From positions 1 to 64,000 of the forward strand of contig CALUMQ010000032.1 in assembly GCA_944321765.1 (NCBI GenBank): 64,000 nucleotides of DNA, written 5' to 3'. Under the pieces are notes generated by a model. It was not told where the DNA came from and ran no database searches. It saw nothing but the letters and a program-made list of their open reading frames with translations. Shown here piece by piece: positions 7,292-16,020 of this stretch. Position 1 is the first letter of the stretch, and every line of letters begins with the position of its first letter. Origin of the DNA: an uncultured Alistipes sp. Its GTDB lineage: Bacteria; Bacteroidota; Bacteroidia; Bacteroidales; Rikenellaceae. A program made the position numbers and the translations under genes.

Positions 7292-9832
7292 CTATTGCCG
7301 ATCCTTGATGAAGCGATCGAAGCTGCACCGGAAATCCTCACCCATCAGCCGTTTGTACTCCTGCGTGAAGAGATTGAAAACATTTTCAGCTATTCCGTGA
7401 CGCTTCTGCTGGATCAGCGCCTGGCACTTCACACGGATCGAGTCCTCGTCAAGCGAGTCGAACAGCAGAATCGCGTCGGCAAGCTGGATCCGCAGATCCG
7501 CAGAGAGATGCATCTCCCGATCATCGCGGATGCGTCCCAGCAACACGATAATCTTATCCGTATAGCTGGCCTTGAAACGGTCACACCATTCGGACCGCAT
7601 GTCGGGCAGCAGGGTCCCGCTGTGTGCGATCCGTATCAAAGTCTGCAGATCCCCGGGCCCGATGGATCGGACATCCACACTGTCCAGATACCGGTTGTAT
7701 CGAATATAGTCACAGAGAAGCACATCCCCGGACAGCCGCCAGCAGCTATCCGTCGAGACAATTCCGAGCTCGCCGATCTCCTCCAGCCACTTGCGGAGTT
7801 TGCGGATATTCACGCCCCGGTTGTTGTAATAACTCTCCTCGGACTTGTCCGACCACAGAGCCTCTTTCAGCTCGACATTGGAGATTCCCCCGCTCTGCTT
7901 GTCGGTATGAAGAATGATCAGAACCAACAGCTGGCGCATGACGGGGGTAAAATTGGATGTTATATCCTCACCCTTCGCATCGATCACGCGGAATCCGCCC
8001 ATCAAATAGATTCCCGGATCCTTGTGTTCCTCCGGCTCGGGCGACTGCGGGAGATTATTCTGGGGCAAAGATACCTCGGAGCGGCGACGGCGCCGACGGC
8101 GGATCCCATACAGGACGAAACCCGCCCCACAGCCGGCCAACAAACCCGAAAGGAGATACCACCACCATCCCTTCATACGGGTTTGCGGATGCTCTTCCGC
8201 AAGATTGAGCACAGGACTCAGGATGGAATAGATCCGGGTCAGATAGCCACCTTCGGGGTCCTTCTCCACCACCACGGCATAATAGGACCGGCTCTCGGGA
8301 TCGAACAACAGGCCGGCCTCCGAATCCACATCGATAAAATTATACGGAATCGAATCGGCCAATACCCGACGCTCGCCGTCGGCAAGGCTGCACTCCGTCA
8401 ACTGCAGATGGGCATTATAGCTGTTGGGCGAATAAAACAGCGCAATGAAACTTTCCCCGTCTTCCGAGATGACAAGGTTCGAGGCAGCCACATCCAGATC
8501 GGAGGTCACTTCGGACACAGGAGTCCTCTCCCAAAGTTTACGTACCGAATAATCCTTCAGATCAAGTCGGTACAGGTCGTTATAAATCGCCGTCCCGAAC
8601 TCCTGAATGCCCTCGCTGTTTCCTTTTCCTCCGTAGATGTACGCCACGCTGTCGGTCAATCCCACAGCACTCAGGTAGCGCGGAGCGATATCATCCAACC
8701 CGGCCCGAGATACCGTATCGGACCCGAGGCTCCAACGGACCATCTCATTCAGATAACGATGGAATCCGTAGCCGAAGAGCTGGACGACGGACGAATCCGC
8801 CGGATTATAGAATACATTGTGATGCAGATATTTCGAATGTGTCGTGCGGTGTATCGGCCGCTGCCAGCGGCTGTGGTCGAAATCGAATGCGTTTACAACG
8901 GGATTCCGGGATTCGAAATCATAATAGATCAACCGCCCGTCGGGCAGGACAAGGAAATCATTGGTGATGAGATTCTCGCTGATATCCTCGGAGAACGGAT
9001 ACTCCTGAATCTTCCAGTCCCGCAGGCCAAAGACATCTACACGCTTTGACGAGACAAAAAGCACGCGCGCCCGCGGTGCATCGAGTACGGGAAAGACCTT
9101 CGAATCATAGACCGTCTCGTGAAGTTTCTGCCAGTGGCAATGTCTCTCGACCAGCCATTCGGGATTCGTTACCCCAACGGTCAATGTGCCGGCCGGCCCC
9201 GTATCCGACAGGTCGTCTCCGTATCCGAGTTCCCAGAAATAGTCGACCTGCTTATGTTCCTGCAGCGAGAGTGCAATGTCGCGAAGCACCATCGGTGCCA
9301 CGTCCGACGTGGCATAGACTCCGCAGGTGTTGGCCCCGAACAGAACCCTGGCCGTATGAGTCTTGCCGGCAGCGGCGAATTCGCATATCGGGGCATTGTT
9401 GGCCCGCACCGACAGATTCTCTCCGTCAGCGACAAGATCGATGCTGATCCGGTTCCACTGGTCCAGCGCGCCCCCGGAATCGAGCGTCAGAGGAGCTATC
9501 CCGTGTGACGAGGTCGTAATGCCCAGATAGGGAAGGCCACTGACGGGATTGCTCAGAATCAGATCGATCGGATGCCGGTCATCAACGACAATACGGCAAA
9601 CATAACCGAAACACTCCTTCTCGACATTGATCTTCAGGTCAAACTCGAGTGTGAAAAATCTGGAAAATTTAATCCGGGACTCCTCTTCGGCCGGAATAAC
9701 GAGCGAGGTCCGTGAATTCGGCGGCACCTCGTAGGAATGGAATGCCAGACCTTTCTCGACCTCCGCTCCGCACGATCTTCCCCAAGCGACGGTCTCAATG
9801 AACAAAATAGCAACAAAAACGAACAATCTCAT
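7292..9832 (-). CDS. Membrane-anchored regulator: LamG-like and beta-propeller sensor, TM, SARP/BTAD-type winged helix
   Basis: An 846-residue protein in one polypeptide. Layout: signal peptide 1-22; LamG/concanavalin-like region about 35-190; repeat-rich beta-propeller-like region about 220-545 (kelch-like strands such as AYIYGGKG at 397-404); one membrane helix 555-577, stopped by seven consecutive Arg; then a cytoplasmic winged helix about 608-700 starting YLMGGFRVIDAKG, as in SARP/OmpR-type DNA-binding domains; and an alpha-helical C-terminus 705-846 resembling the bacterial transcriptional activator (BTAD) domain. No histidine kinase, receiver or AraC domain is present. It sits between the arms of the utilisation locus, separated from each by a terminator. 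The likely role is a one-component sensor-activator binding glycan outside and DNA inside; domain assignment is from sequence pattern only. Confidence 0.75.
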   Translation of the reverse strand: MRLFVFVAILFIETVAWGRSCGAEVEKGLAFHSYEVPPNSRTSLVIPAEEESRIKFSRFFTLEFDLKINVEKECFGYVCRIVVDDRHPIDLILSNPVSGLPYLGITTSSHGIAPLTLDSGGALDQWNRISIDLVADGENLSVRANNAPICEFAAAGKTHTARVLFGANTCGVYATSDVAPMVLRDIALSLQEHKQVDYFWELGYGDDLSDTGPAGTLTVGVTNPEWLVERHCHWQKLHETVYDSKVFPVLDAPRARVLFVSSKRVDVFGLRDWKIQEYPFSEDISENLITNDFLVLPDGRLIYYDFESRNPVVNAFDFDHSRWQRPIHRTTHSKYLHHNVFYNPADSSVVQLFGYGFHRYLNEMVRWSLGSDTVSRAGLDDIAPRYLSAVGLTDSVAYIYGGKGNSEGIQEFGTAIYNDLYRLDLKDYSVRKLWERTPVSEVTSDLDVAASNLVISEDGESFIALFYSPNSYNAHLQLTECSLADGERRVLADSIPYNFIDVDSEAGLLFDPESRSYYAVVVEKDPEGGYLTRIYSILSPVLNLAEEHPQTRMKGWWWYLLSGLLAGCGAGFVLYGIRRRRRRRSEVSLPQNNLPQSPEPEEHKDPGIYLMGGFRVIDAKGEDITSNFTPVMRQLLVLIILHTDKQSGGISNVELKEALWSDKSEESYYNNRGVNIRKLRKWLEEIGELGIVSTDSCWRLSGDVLLCDYIRYNRYLDSVDVRSIGPGDLQTLIRIAHSGTLLPDMRSEWCDRFKASYTDKIIVLLGRIRDDREMHLSADLRIQLADAILLFDSLDEDSIRVKCQALIQQKRHGIAENVFNLFTQEYKRLMGEDFRCSFDRFIKDRQ

Positions 9833-9892
9833 AAGGGCAACATCCCATTTTTAGACTTCTTGTCATCATAAAGATAACAATAATAATTGAAA

Positions 9893-9924
9893 CAAAAAAA
9901 CGGGGCATTCGCCGGAATGCCCCG
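9893..9924 (-). terminator. Terminator after the SusC/SusD operon
   Basis: On the minus strand, arms CGGGGCATTC and GAATGCCCCG (9901-9924) around a CGGC loop are followed by a run of seven T. It ends the operon that finishes with the GH99-like lipoprotein, so the regulator downstream is transcribed on its own. Confidence 0.9.
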
Positions 9925-9944
9925 TCAAAGAGTTGCCCTCCCGG

Positions 9945-11063
9945 CTACGGCATCTTCAGCTGGCTCCGGGTAATTTCAAGGTATTGAGTCCCGTACTCGA
10001 CGGTCGGTTCGAGTGCCGTATCGCATGTGAAGTCATTCCAGGAGTCGATCAGAATAATCGCCTGCTCTCCCATGTTCCGCTTGGCCACGTTGCAGAAATC
10101 GACATAATTGTCCACGCTGCGCTCAATGGACCGCGCCCCCTTTTCAGTCGTGTAATATTCGGGATAGATGCACGGTACGAAATCGTTGCCCCAGCTCTTA
10201 GCATAGGATGCCCAGTTCTGCCAGGCCATGTCGGTGAACGAATAGAAACAGTACCACCGTTCGTAATAGGTCTCGGGATACCACTTCCTCACATAATTGG
10301 CATTGAGCCAGCGGGCGGCCTCCGCATTGATCTGCGGAGCGACCCAGTTGGTCGTATTCTCGCCCACGATATAGAAGTCCAGCACATGGTCATCCACGGA
10401 CGGATCCTCCTGCTGCAACGCTGCGGTATAATCCGCCATGGCCTGACGGAATGCCGGGATGAAGGTCGAATAGTCGTAGACCGAAGAGTAATTTCCCGGC
10501 AGAATGATGATCGGCCGGCCATCCGGCATCCGATAATAGTACTCCTTGGAGAACAGGCTCGCGTAAAGAGTCTTGAAATCGGATACCACGGCATCGAAAT
10601 CGGCACCTTCTCCCGAGAGACTCGTAAGATGAAGATGGGAAAAGTTGTAGTTGAGCACCAGCTTCACCTTCGTGGCGTCCGTCCGGTAGTACTCGAAGGC
10701 CGAGACGAGTCCCTGCTCCGATGTCCCGCCGTTCCAGTCGATGACGAAGAAATCGATTCCGGCCTCATCGGCCCATTCGCACTGTCGGGTAAGGATCCCG
10801 TCCTGTGTCGAGGTGTAGACCTCCTCGCCGACAACCTCGCCCTGCTCGTAGATGAGATTCAGCTCCGGAGTATACCCCTGCGCCGAGGCCCACGTCTGAT
10901 CGGTCTTGTTGCTGTAGAACGCCCCGACCTGCGTTTGTGTCCGCAACTCGGTCTGAGGAATATCGTAGTTCCAGTCGGGCGGCAGATATTCGTCTTTGTT
11001 GCAGGAAAACAGCACCGTGGCCACGGAGGCCAGGATCCACAGCATATTCTTTTGTTTGTTCAT
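9945..11063 (-). CDS. GH99-like lipoprotein with altered catalytic motif, candidate surface glycan-binding protein
   Basis: A 372-residue lipoprotein (lipobox VLFSC, C21). An alternative ATG lies three codons upstream at 11072. The fold pattern is that of GH99/WbsX-like TIM barrels: VGAFYSNKTDQTW near the start, FFVIDWNGG at 105-113, and SWNDFTCDTALEP at 341-353. In GH99 the last motif is WNEWxEGTxxEP, whose two Glu are catalytic; here they are replaced by Asp344 and Cys347, so activity is doubtful. It follows SusD by 21 nt, the slot normally used for surface glycan-binding proteins. Either it is an enzyme of a divergent branch or a hydrolase fold turned into a binding protein. Confidence 0.72.
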   Translation of the reverse strand: MNKQKNMLWILASVATVLFSCNKDEYLPPDWNYDIPQTELRTQTQVGAFYSNKTDQTWASAQGYTPELNLIYEQGEVVGEEVYTSTQDGILTRQCEWADEAGIDFFVIDWNGGTSEQGLVSAFEYYRTDATKVKLVLNYNFSHLHLTSLSGEGADFDAVVSDFKTLYASLFSKEYYYRMPDGRPIIILPGNYSSVYDYSTFIPAFRQAMADYTAALQQEDPSVDDHVLDFYIVGENTTNWVAPQINAEAARWLNANYVRKWYPETYYERWYCFYSFTDMAWQNWASYAKSWGNDFVPCIYPEYYTTEKGARSIERSVDNYVDFCNVAKRNMGEQAIILIDSWNDFTCDTALEPTVEYGTQYLEITRSQLKMP

Positions 11064-11084
11064 GACTGTCATGGTATTATGAAT

Positions 11085-12791
11085 CTACAGATAAGGAGTC
11101 TCATTGGGAATTGCGGGATTCTTCACGTTCGGAAGTGCCCACCAAAGTTTTACGTACATGTCGTTCCCCGAAAAGCTGCCTCGCGGAACAAGGTACTCCG
11201 AGCAGGCCTTTTCACACTCGGCCGTATTGTACTGAACCTCCGAGGTGGGGTATTTCAACCGATACGGCATATATTTGTAATAGCCCTCGTATCCCGAGAA
11301 GCAGGGCTCGAACTGCAGCACCTGCGTACGACGCAGCAGCGTCCAGGCGTCGACTCCCTGGTTGGGAAGCGCCAGCCAATGCTGCATGATGATCTGATGG
11401 AGGAAATCGTTCTGTCCGACAATGCTGTTGCAGATCTGCAGCCAGTCCATAAACTGGGTGGAGATATCCTGTCCGGCATCATCGACGGTTTTCGTAGCGG
11501 TCCCCCATGCAATGCCGGGAGTTGCCAAATACGTATCCACCGCCTCGCCCGTAATGCCATAGTGAGTCATCGATCCGCGGATTCCTTCGTAATAATAATC
11601 CTCGGCCGTTTTCCCCGACGACTCACCCCAGCCTCTCAGCCGGGCCTCCGCCTTGAGGAAGCAGCACTCGGCATACGACATGAAGACAAACTCCGCATCG
11701 GGCTTCAGGAACCACTCCCCGATTTGCGAATAATCCTCGCGGGTCAACTTGCTGTGCACGTTCTCCCCGGGATAGGTCAGACCGCTCTCTCCGCCATATC
11801 CGCCGTAGCTTGCCGTATCGCCGAAATACTCCCCGGCATGCACCGGAACGGTTCCATCGCTGAGCTTCTTGTCCACCACCGGCTGCGCATAAACCGGGAG
11901 TCGCGGATCCCCATAGGGTTTCATATGGTAGCAGGCCGTTTCTCCGAAGGCCGGCAGCGTACCGATATTCTTGGCCTTCTCGTAGACAGCATAATAGTAC
12001 AGCGGATTGTAATCGCCGCCCTCGGCCGAGATCAGACCGCCCCAGTGACTCAACACCGTATCGTCGTCCGACTGCATCGTCATGGTCTCATCGGCAAAGA
12101 CCTCTTCGACGACACGTTGTGCCTTGACCGGATCGCCGTTGGGTGCCGGGTTGGAGATGCGCATGGCCAGACGCAGGCGCAGGGAGTTGGCGAAACGCTT
12201 CCACTTCATGATATCCGAGCGGCCATCCTCTCCCGGGATGAGAACATCGCTGGAGAAGACATCGCCTTCGGGATCCAGCCCGTCCGCAGCAGCCTTCAGA
12301 TCGTCGAACAGCATGTAGTAAATATCCTGCTCGCGGTTATACGGAGAGACGATATCCCCGTTCAGGCCGCTTTCATAGGGTATGGGACCCCAGATGGCCG
12401 CAATCTGCGACAAAAGATAGCACTTCCAGATCTTGGCCATCAGAACCCGGTTCTCATAGCCGGGAACCGAGGAGTAGATCCGGATGATGTCCTGAGCCGG
12501 CATAACGCCCCGGACGTACGCATCCCGCCAATAATTGATCAGGGTCGACGGCTCCTCCGAATAACGCTGGAAACGCCCCTGGAATCCGACGAACAACTGC
12601 GTATAATTGAACGTAACGACGCGATTCAGATCGCCTCCGAAAAGGTTCATCGTTCCGCGGATGGAGGAGTTCATAAGCAGTTCGGGCGTCGGATTGTTGA
12701 GCGCATTGGGATTCTTGTTCAGCTCCTCAAATCCGTTCGTACAGGAGATGAGCAAAAAAACAAGGCATGGTATGAACCAATATCTTTTCAT
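11085..12791 (-). CDS. SusD/RagB-like outer-membrane lipoprotein
   Basis: A 568-residue lipoprotein (lipobox LLISC, C17) of the SusD-like/RagB family, the lid of the SusCD nutrient importer. Typical features are FEELNKNPNAL just after the lipid anchor, TPR-like helices through the N-terminal half, and Trp/Tyr-rich loops suited to sugar binding. It lies 12 nt after SusC and 21 nt before the GH99-like lipoprotein in one operon. It should bind the glycan of this locus at the cell surface and pass it to SusC. Ligand is inferred from the GH92/GH99 context as mannose-containing. Confidence 0.93.
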   Translation of the reverse strand: MKRYWFIPCLVFLLISCTNGFEELNKNPNALNNPTPELLMNSSIRGTMNLFGGDLNRVVTFNYTQLFVGFQGRFQRYSEEPSTLINYWRDAYVRGVMPAQDIIRIYSSVPGYENRVLMAKIWKCYLLSQIAAIWGPIPYESGLNGDIVSPYNREQDIYYMLFDDLKAAADGLDPEGDVFSSDVLIPGEDGRSDIMKWKRFANSLRLRLAMRISNPAPNGDPVKAQRVVEEVFADETMTMQSDDDTVLSHWGGLISAEGGDYNPLYYYAVYEKAKNIGTLPAFGETACYHMKPYGDPRLPVYAQPVVDKKLSDGTVPVHAGEYFGDTASYGGYGGESGLTYPGENVHSKLTREDYSQIGEWFLKPDAEFVFMSYAECCFLKAEARLRGWGESSGKTAEDYYYEGIRGSMTHYGITGEAVDTYLATPGIAWGTATKTVDDAGQDISTQFMDWLQICNSIVGQNDFLHQIIMQHWLALPNQGVDAWTLLRRTQVLQFEPCFSGYEGYYKYMPYRLKYPTSEVQYNTAECEKACSEYLVPRGSFSGNDMYVKLWWALPNVKNPAIPNETPYL

Positions 12792-12803
12792 GGCATGTAT
12801 ACG

Positions 12804-15800
12804 TTATTTAGTGGATATTTTGATATCGAAACCGAAGGTCGTGATCGGAGGCAGCGATCCGTTCTCAATACCCCGGCCGTTACCGGACGTTGCGGCCGAT
12901 TCGGGATCTATTCCGTCGGGAGTATTCTTGTAGAGCGTAAACGGATTACGGGCCACGAACGAAACCCGGATCGACGAGAAGGGCGTCTTGCTCAGCAGAC
13001 GTGCCGGCAGCGAATATCCGAGGGTAATCTCGCGAACCTTGATATAGCTGGCATCGAAAATGGCAAACTCGTTGATGTTGCTGCGGCAGTATTCATAGGA
13101 CGACGGCGTGTAATATTTCTCGAGCTTCTTGTATCCCACCGTATTGCCCTTGTCGTCATAGACCCGCTGTACGACATTGTCGCCCCAACTGATACCGTGC
13201 GTAAGCTGATCGTCGGGCTCGTTGTAGATCTGTTTGGAGAGGAAATATCCCACACGGCCCTCGTAGTTCTCCGTCGTCATACCGTTGGTCATCATCTTCT
13301 TGTAGGTGTTGCTGTACATGATGCCACCCATCTTGAAATCAAGCAGGAATGACAACGAAATGCCCTTGTAGCGGAATTCGTTGAGGAATCCCATCGTCCA
13401 ATCGGGGCTGACGGTTCCGAAACCCATATTTTCGTTGGTTTCGAAGTAGTCGCCTCCGTCATTCATGATCATCTGCCCCTGCTCGTTCCGAACGACACCG
13501 ATGCCGCGGATATATCCGTAAGGTTTTCCGACCTCCGCATTCACCGAACAGTTCGACGCGCTGTAAAGCGTCAGGCTGGAGACATCATACTCCTCCAGAA
13601 GCTCCTCGACCATGGAGATGTTCTTGGCGAAATTGACCGTCGTGCTCCACTGGAAATTGCGCTTCTTGACCGGCAGGAACGTCGCAGACAGTTCGACGCC
13701 GTAGTTGCGGATCTTTCCGGCATTGAAGTACCGGCGTTCGTATCCGCTCGTCGGCGTCACATAGGCCGAGACGATCTGATTGTGGGTCATGCTGTCATAA
13801 TAGGTAAGATCGAATCCGATCCTGTCACGGAAAAACTTCATCTCCAGACCCGCCTCATACGAAACCGTGATCTCCGGCTTCAGATCCGGATTGTTCATGA
13901 CCGTATTGTAATCGGTGAAGGGCGCGCCGTTGAACTGACCTCCGATCGTATAATACTGCCCCGTACGATACGGAGAGGTATCGTTGCCGACCATTGCATA
14001 TGAGAATCGCAGCTTTCCGAACGAAAGCTTGTCCTTCAGGCTGTTGCTGAACAGCTCCGAAAAGATGAAGCTGGTTCCGATCGAAGGATAGGCAAACGAG
14101 CAGTTGTCAATCGGCAGCGTCGAGGACCAGTCGTTGCGGAATGTCCCATCGATGTAGAGCATGTCCTTCCACCCGATCGAGAGCGACGCATAGACGGAAT
14201 TGGTACGCCGCTTGGAAAGACTCTGCTCGGGAGTGATCTTCTCCAGGGAGTTGGAGATATGGATGAAGTCGGACTCCACCAGCCCCACAACCGTCTGGGT
14301 CCGCTTGTCGTCCTTGCGCGTATTGGTCGAGGCTCCGGCCATGGCATACAGGTTGAAATCTCCGACCCGCTTGTTCCACACCAGACTTCCCTCGAAGGTC
14401 GTACTTTTGAACGTATCGTTAAATTCGGAGATACGACCCGCAGGATCGTTCATGCCTCCGAGATTCTGGAACGTCGTTCCGGACCACCAGTAGAAATCCA
14501 ATCCGGCCCGGCCCTTGAACTGGATGTCCCACGGCAGCTTGATGGTCAGGTTGAACGCTCCGGTCAGACGGTCGCGCTCATCATCCGTAGGATTCTCGTT
14601 GATGATCCAATAGGGATTCGACGTATTCCGGTTTGTCGCCATCTCGTTGCCGTACTCGTCCTTGTAATGGCGCAGCTCCTCCAACGATGTCGAGCGGGCC
14701 ATGTGCACGTATGTATTGACCGGGTTCCGGTTGTTCGAATTGGTATATTGCCGGTTCTTCACATGATCGACGATGTAGGTCATACGGGACGACAACTCGA
14801 TCCACTTTGCAAAACGGTTGAACAGATTGAGGTTGAACGTATGTTTTGTCTCCTCGTTGACGCCTTCAACCACACTGTCGCCGTCATAGTTGGTGTAGCT
14901 CAGACGCATGTTGTTGTCCTTCGAGCCACTCTCGACAGTCAGCGTGTTGGACATCAGGCACGAAGTCTGATAAAAATCCCGGATGTTGTCCGGCTGAGGC
15001 AGGTAGCGGCGCTCCACCCCGTCGATGGCGATATAGGGCTGTCCGAGCATCATGGGGCCCCAGCTGCGGTAACGTCCGCCCGTAATGGGATTGGGCAGCT
15101 CCATGATGTCTTTGGTCTGGATGCTCAGGTCCATACCCACACCGAACGTATTCTGATACGACGGATACTCGCGGATCCGCTGAAAGGTCGTGTTGTTGCC
15201 GTACGTGAGACGGGTCTTGTTGTTTCCGGCCGAGCGTTTCGTCGTGATCATGATCACGCCGTTGGCGGCCCGGGAGCCGTAAAGAGCCGTGGCATTGGGG
15301 CCCTTCAGCACCTCGATGGAGGCGATGTCATCCGGATTGATGTCACCCATGGCATTGCCATAGTCCAGGCCGTCCTGCTCTCCGCCCACGGCACCGTTCT
15401 CCATGATCACGCCGTCGACGACAAAGATGGCATTATTGTCTCCCGTTGCCGAGGAGTAGCCTCGAATCACCACTCCCGAGGATCCCGTATTCTGGCCCGG
15501 AGGGGCTATGGTCAGTCCGGCAACCCGTCCCTGAAGCGATGAGACAAAATCGGGTGTACGGTTCTCCGAAAGAGCCTCCGAAGACACGGCCTGGTGGGAA
15601 TAGTTCAGAGCCTTCGCCTCACGGCTCATGCCGAGAGCCGTAACGACCACGGTTTCCACATTCATCGAAACGGGATCCAGCGCCACATCGATCTTCGAAC
15701 GGCTGCCCACGGGTTGATTGATACTCGCGTAACCCAGAAAGGAGAACTCCATCGAGATCTCTTTTTTCGGATCGATCGACAGGAGATATTCGCCCTTGAT

Positions 15801-15974
15801 ATCGGTCGTCGTGCCCGACACGACGTTTCCGCCCTTATCCTTCGACACCACCGTTGCACCGACGATCGGTGTGCCGGTTTCGGAATCACTGACAACGCCC
15901 ACAACACTGACTTTCTGCGCAAACGCCGACAGACTCATCAGCAGGGCGATCAAGAATATTATGCTTTTTTTCAT
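12804..15974 (-). CDS. SusC/RagA-type TonB-dependent outer-membrane transporter
   Basis: A 1056-residue protein with signal peptide (SAFAQ), an N-terminal carboxypeptidase-like (CarboxypepD_reg) domain at about 20-105 (VVSDSETGTPIVGATV...SFLGY), then the plug domain with GRVAGLTI, GYSSATGDNN, FVVDGV and IEVLKGPNATALYGSRAANGV, and a 22-strand barrel ending in an aromatic-rich beta strand. This is the pore half of the SusCD importer, energised by TonB-ExbBD. It lies between a phosphoesterase (46 nt upstream) and SusD, so import and dephosphorylation are co-transcribed. Length is normal for the family. Confidence 0.95.
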   Translation of the reverse strand: MKKSIIFLIALLMSLSAFAQKVSVVGVVSDSETGTPIVGATVVSKDKGGNVVSGTTTDIKGEYLLSIDPKKEISMEFSFLGYASINQPVGSRSKIDVALDPVSMNVETVVVTALGMSREAKALNYSHQAVSSEALSENRTPDFVSSLQGRVAGLTIAPPGQNTGSSGVVIRGYSSATGDNNAIFVVDGVIMENGAVGGEQDGLDYGNAMGDINPDDIASIEVLKGPNATALYGSRAANGVIMITTKRSAGNNKTRLTYGNNTTFQRIREYPSYQNTFGVGMDLSIQTKDIMELPNPITGGRYRSWGPMMLGQPYIAIDGVERRYLPQPDNIRDFYQTSCLMSNTLTVESGSKDNNMRLSYTNYDGDSVVEGVNEETKHTFNLNLFNRFAKWIELSSRMTYIVDHVKNRQYTNSNNRNPVNTYVHMARSTSLEELRHYKDEYGNEMATNRNTSNPYWIINENPTDDERDRLTGAFNLTIKLPWDIQFKGRAGLDFYWWSGTTFQNLGGMNDPAGRISEFNDTFKSTTFEGSLVWNKRVGDFNLYAMAGASTNTRKDDKRTQTVVGLVESDFIHISNSLEKITPEQSLSKRRTNSVYASLSIGWKDMLYIDGTFRNDWSSTLPIDNCSFAYPSIGTSFIFSELFSNSLKDKLSFGKLRFSYAMVGNDTSPYRTGQYYTIGGQFNGAPFTDYNTVMNNPDLKPEITVSYEAGLEMKFFRDRIGFDLTYYDSMTHNQIVSAYVTPTSGYERRYFNAGKIRNYGVELSATFLPVKKRNFQWSTTVNFAKNISMVEELLEEYDVSSLTLYSASNCSVNAEVGKPYGYIRGIGVVRNEQGQMIMNDGGDYFETNENMGFGTVSPDWTMGFLNEFRYKGISLSFLLDFKMGGIMYSNTYKKMMTNGMTTENYEGRVGYFLSKQIYNEPDDQLTHGISWGDNVVQRVYDDKGNTVGYKKLEKYYTPSSYEYCRSNINEFAIFDASYIKVREITLGYSLPARLLSKTPFSSIRVSFVARNPFTLYKNTPDGIDPESAATSGNGRGIENGSLPPITTFGFDIKISTK

Positions 15975-16020
15975 CGTAGAATCAGTTCGTTAGTGAAGGT
16001 GTATCCTCTTATTCATACCT

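Noticed and set aside
7295..9049. A 584-codon open frame on the plus strand
   Set aside because: Antisense to the regulator gene, which has a clear signal peptide, membrane helix and winged helix; the plus-strand translation looks random.
9933..13352. A 1139-codon open frame on the plus strand
   Set aside because: It lies opposite the GH99-like lipoprotein, SusD and the end of SusC, has no recognisable family pattern or signal, and is explained by the few stops in antisense frames of GC-rich genes.
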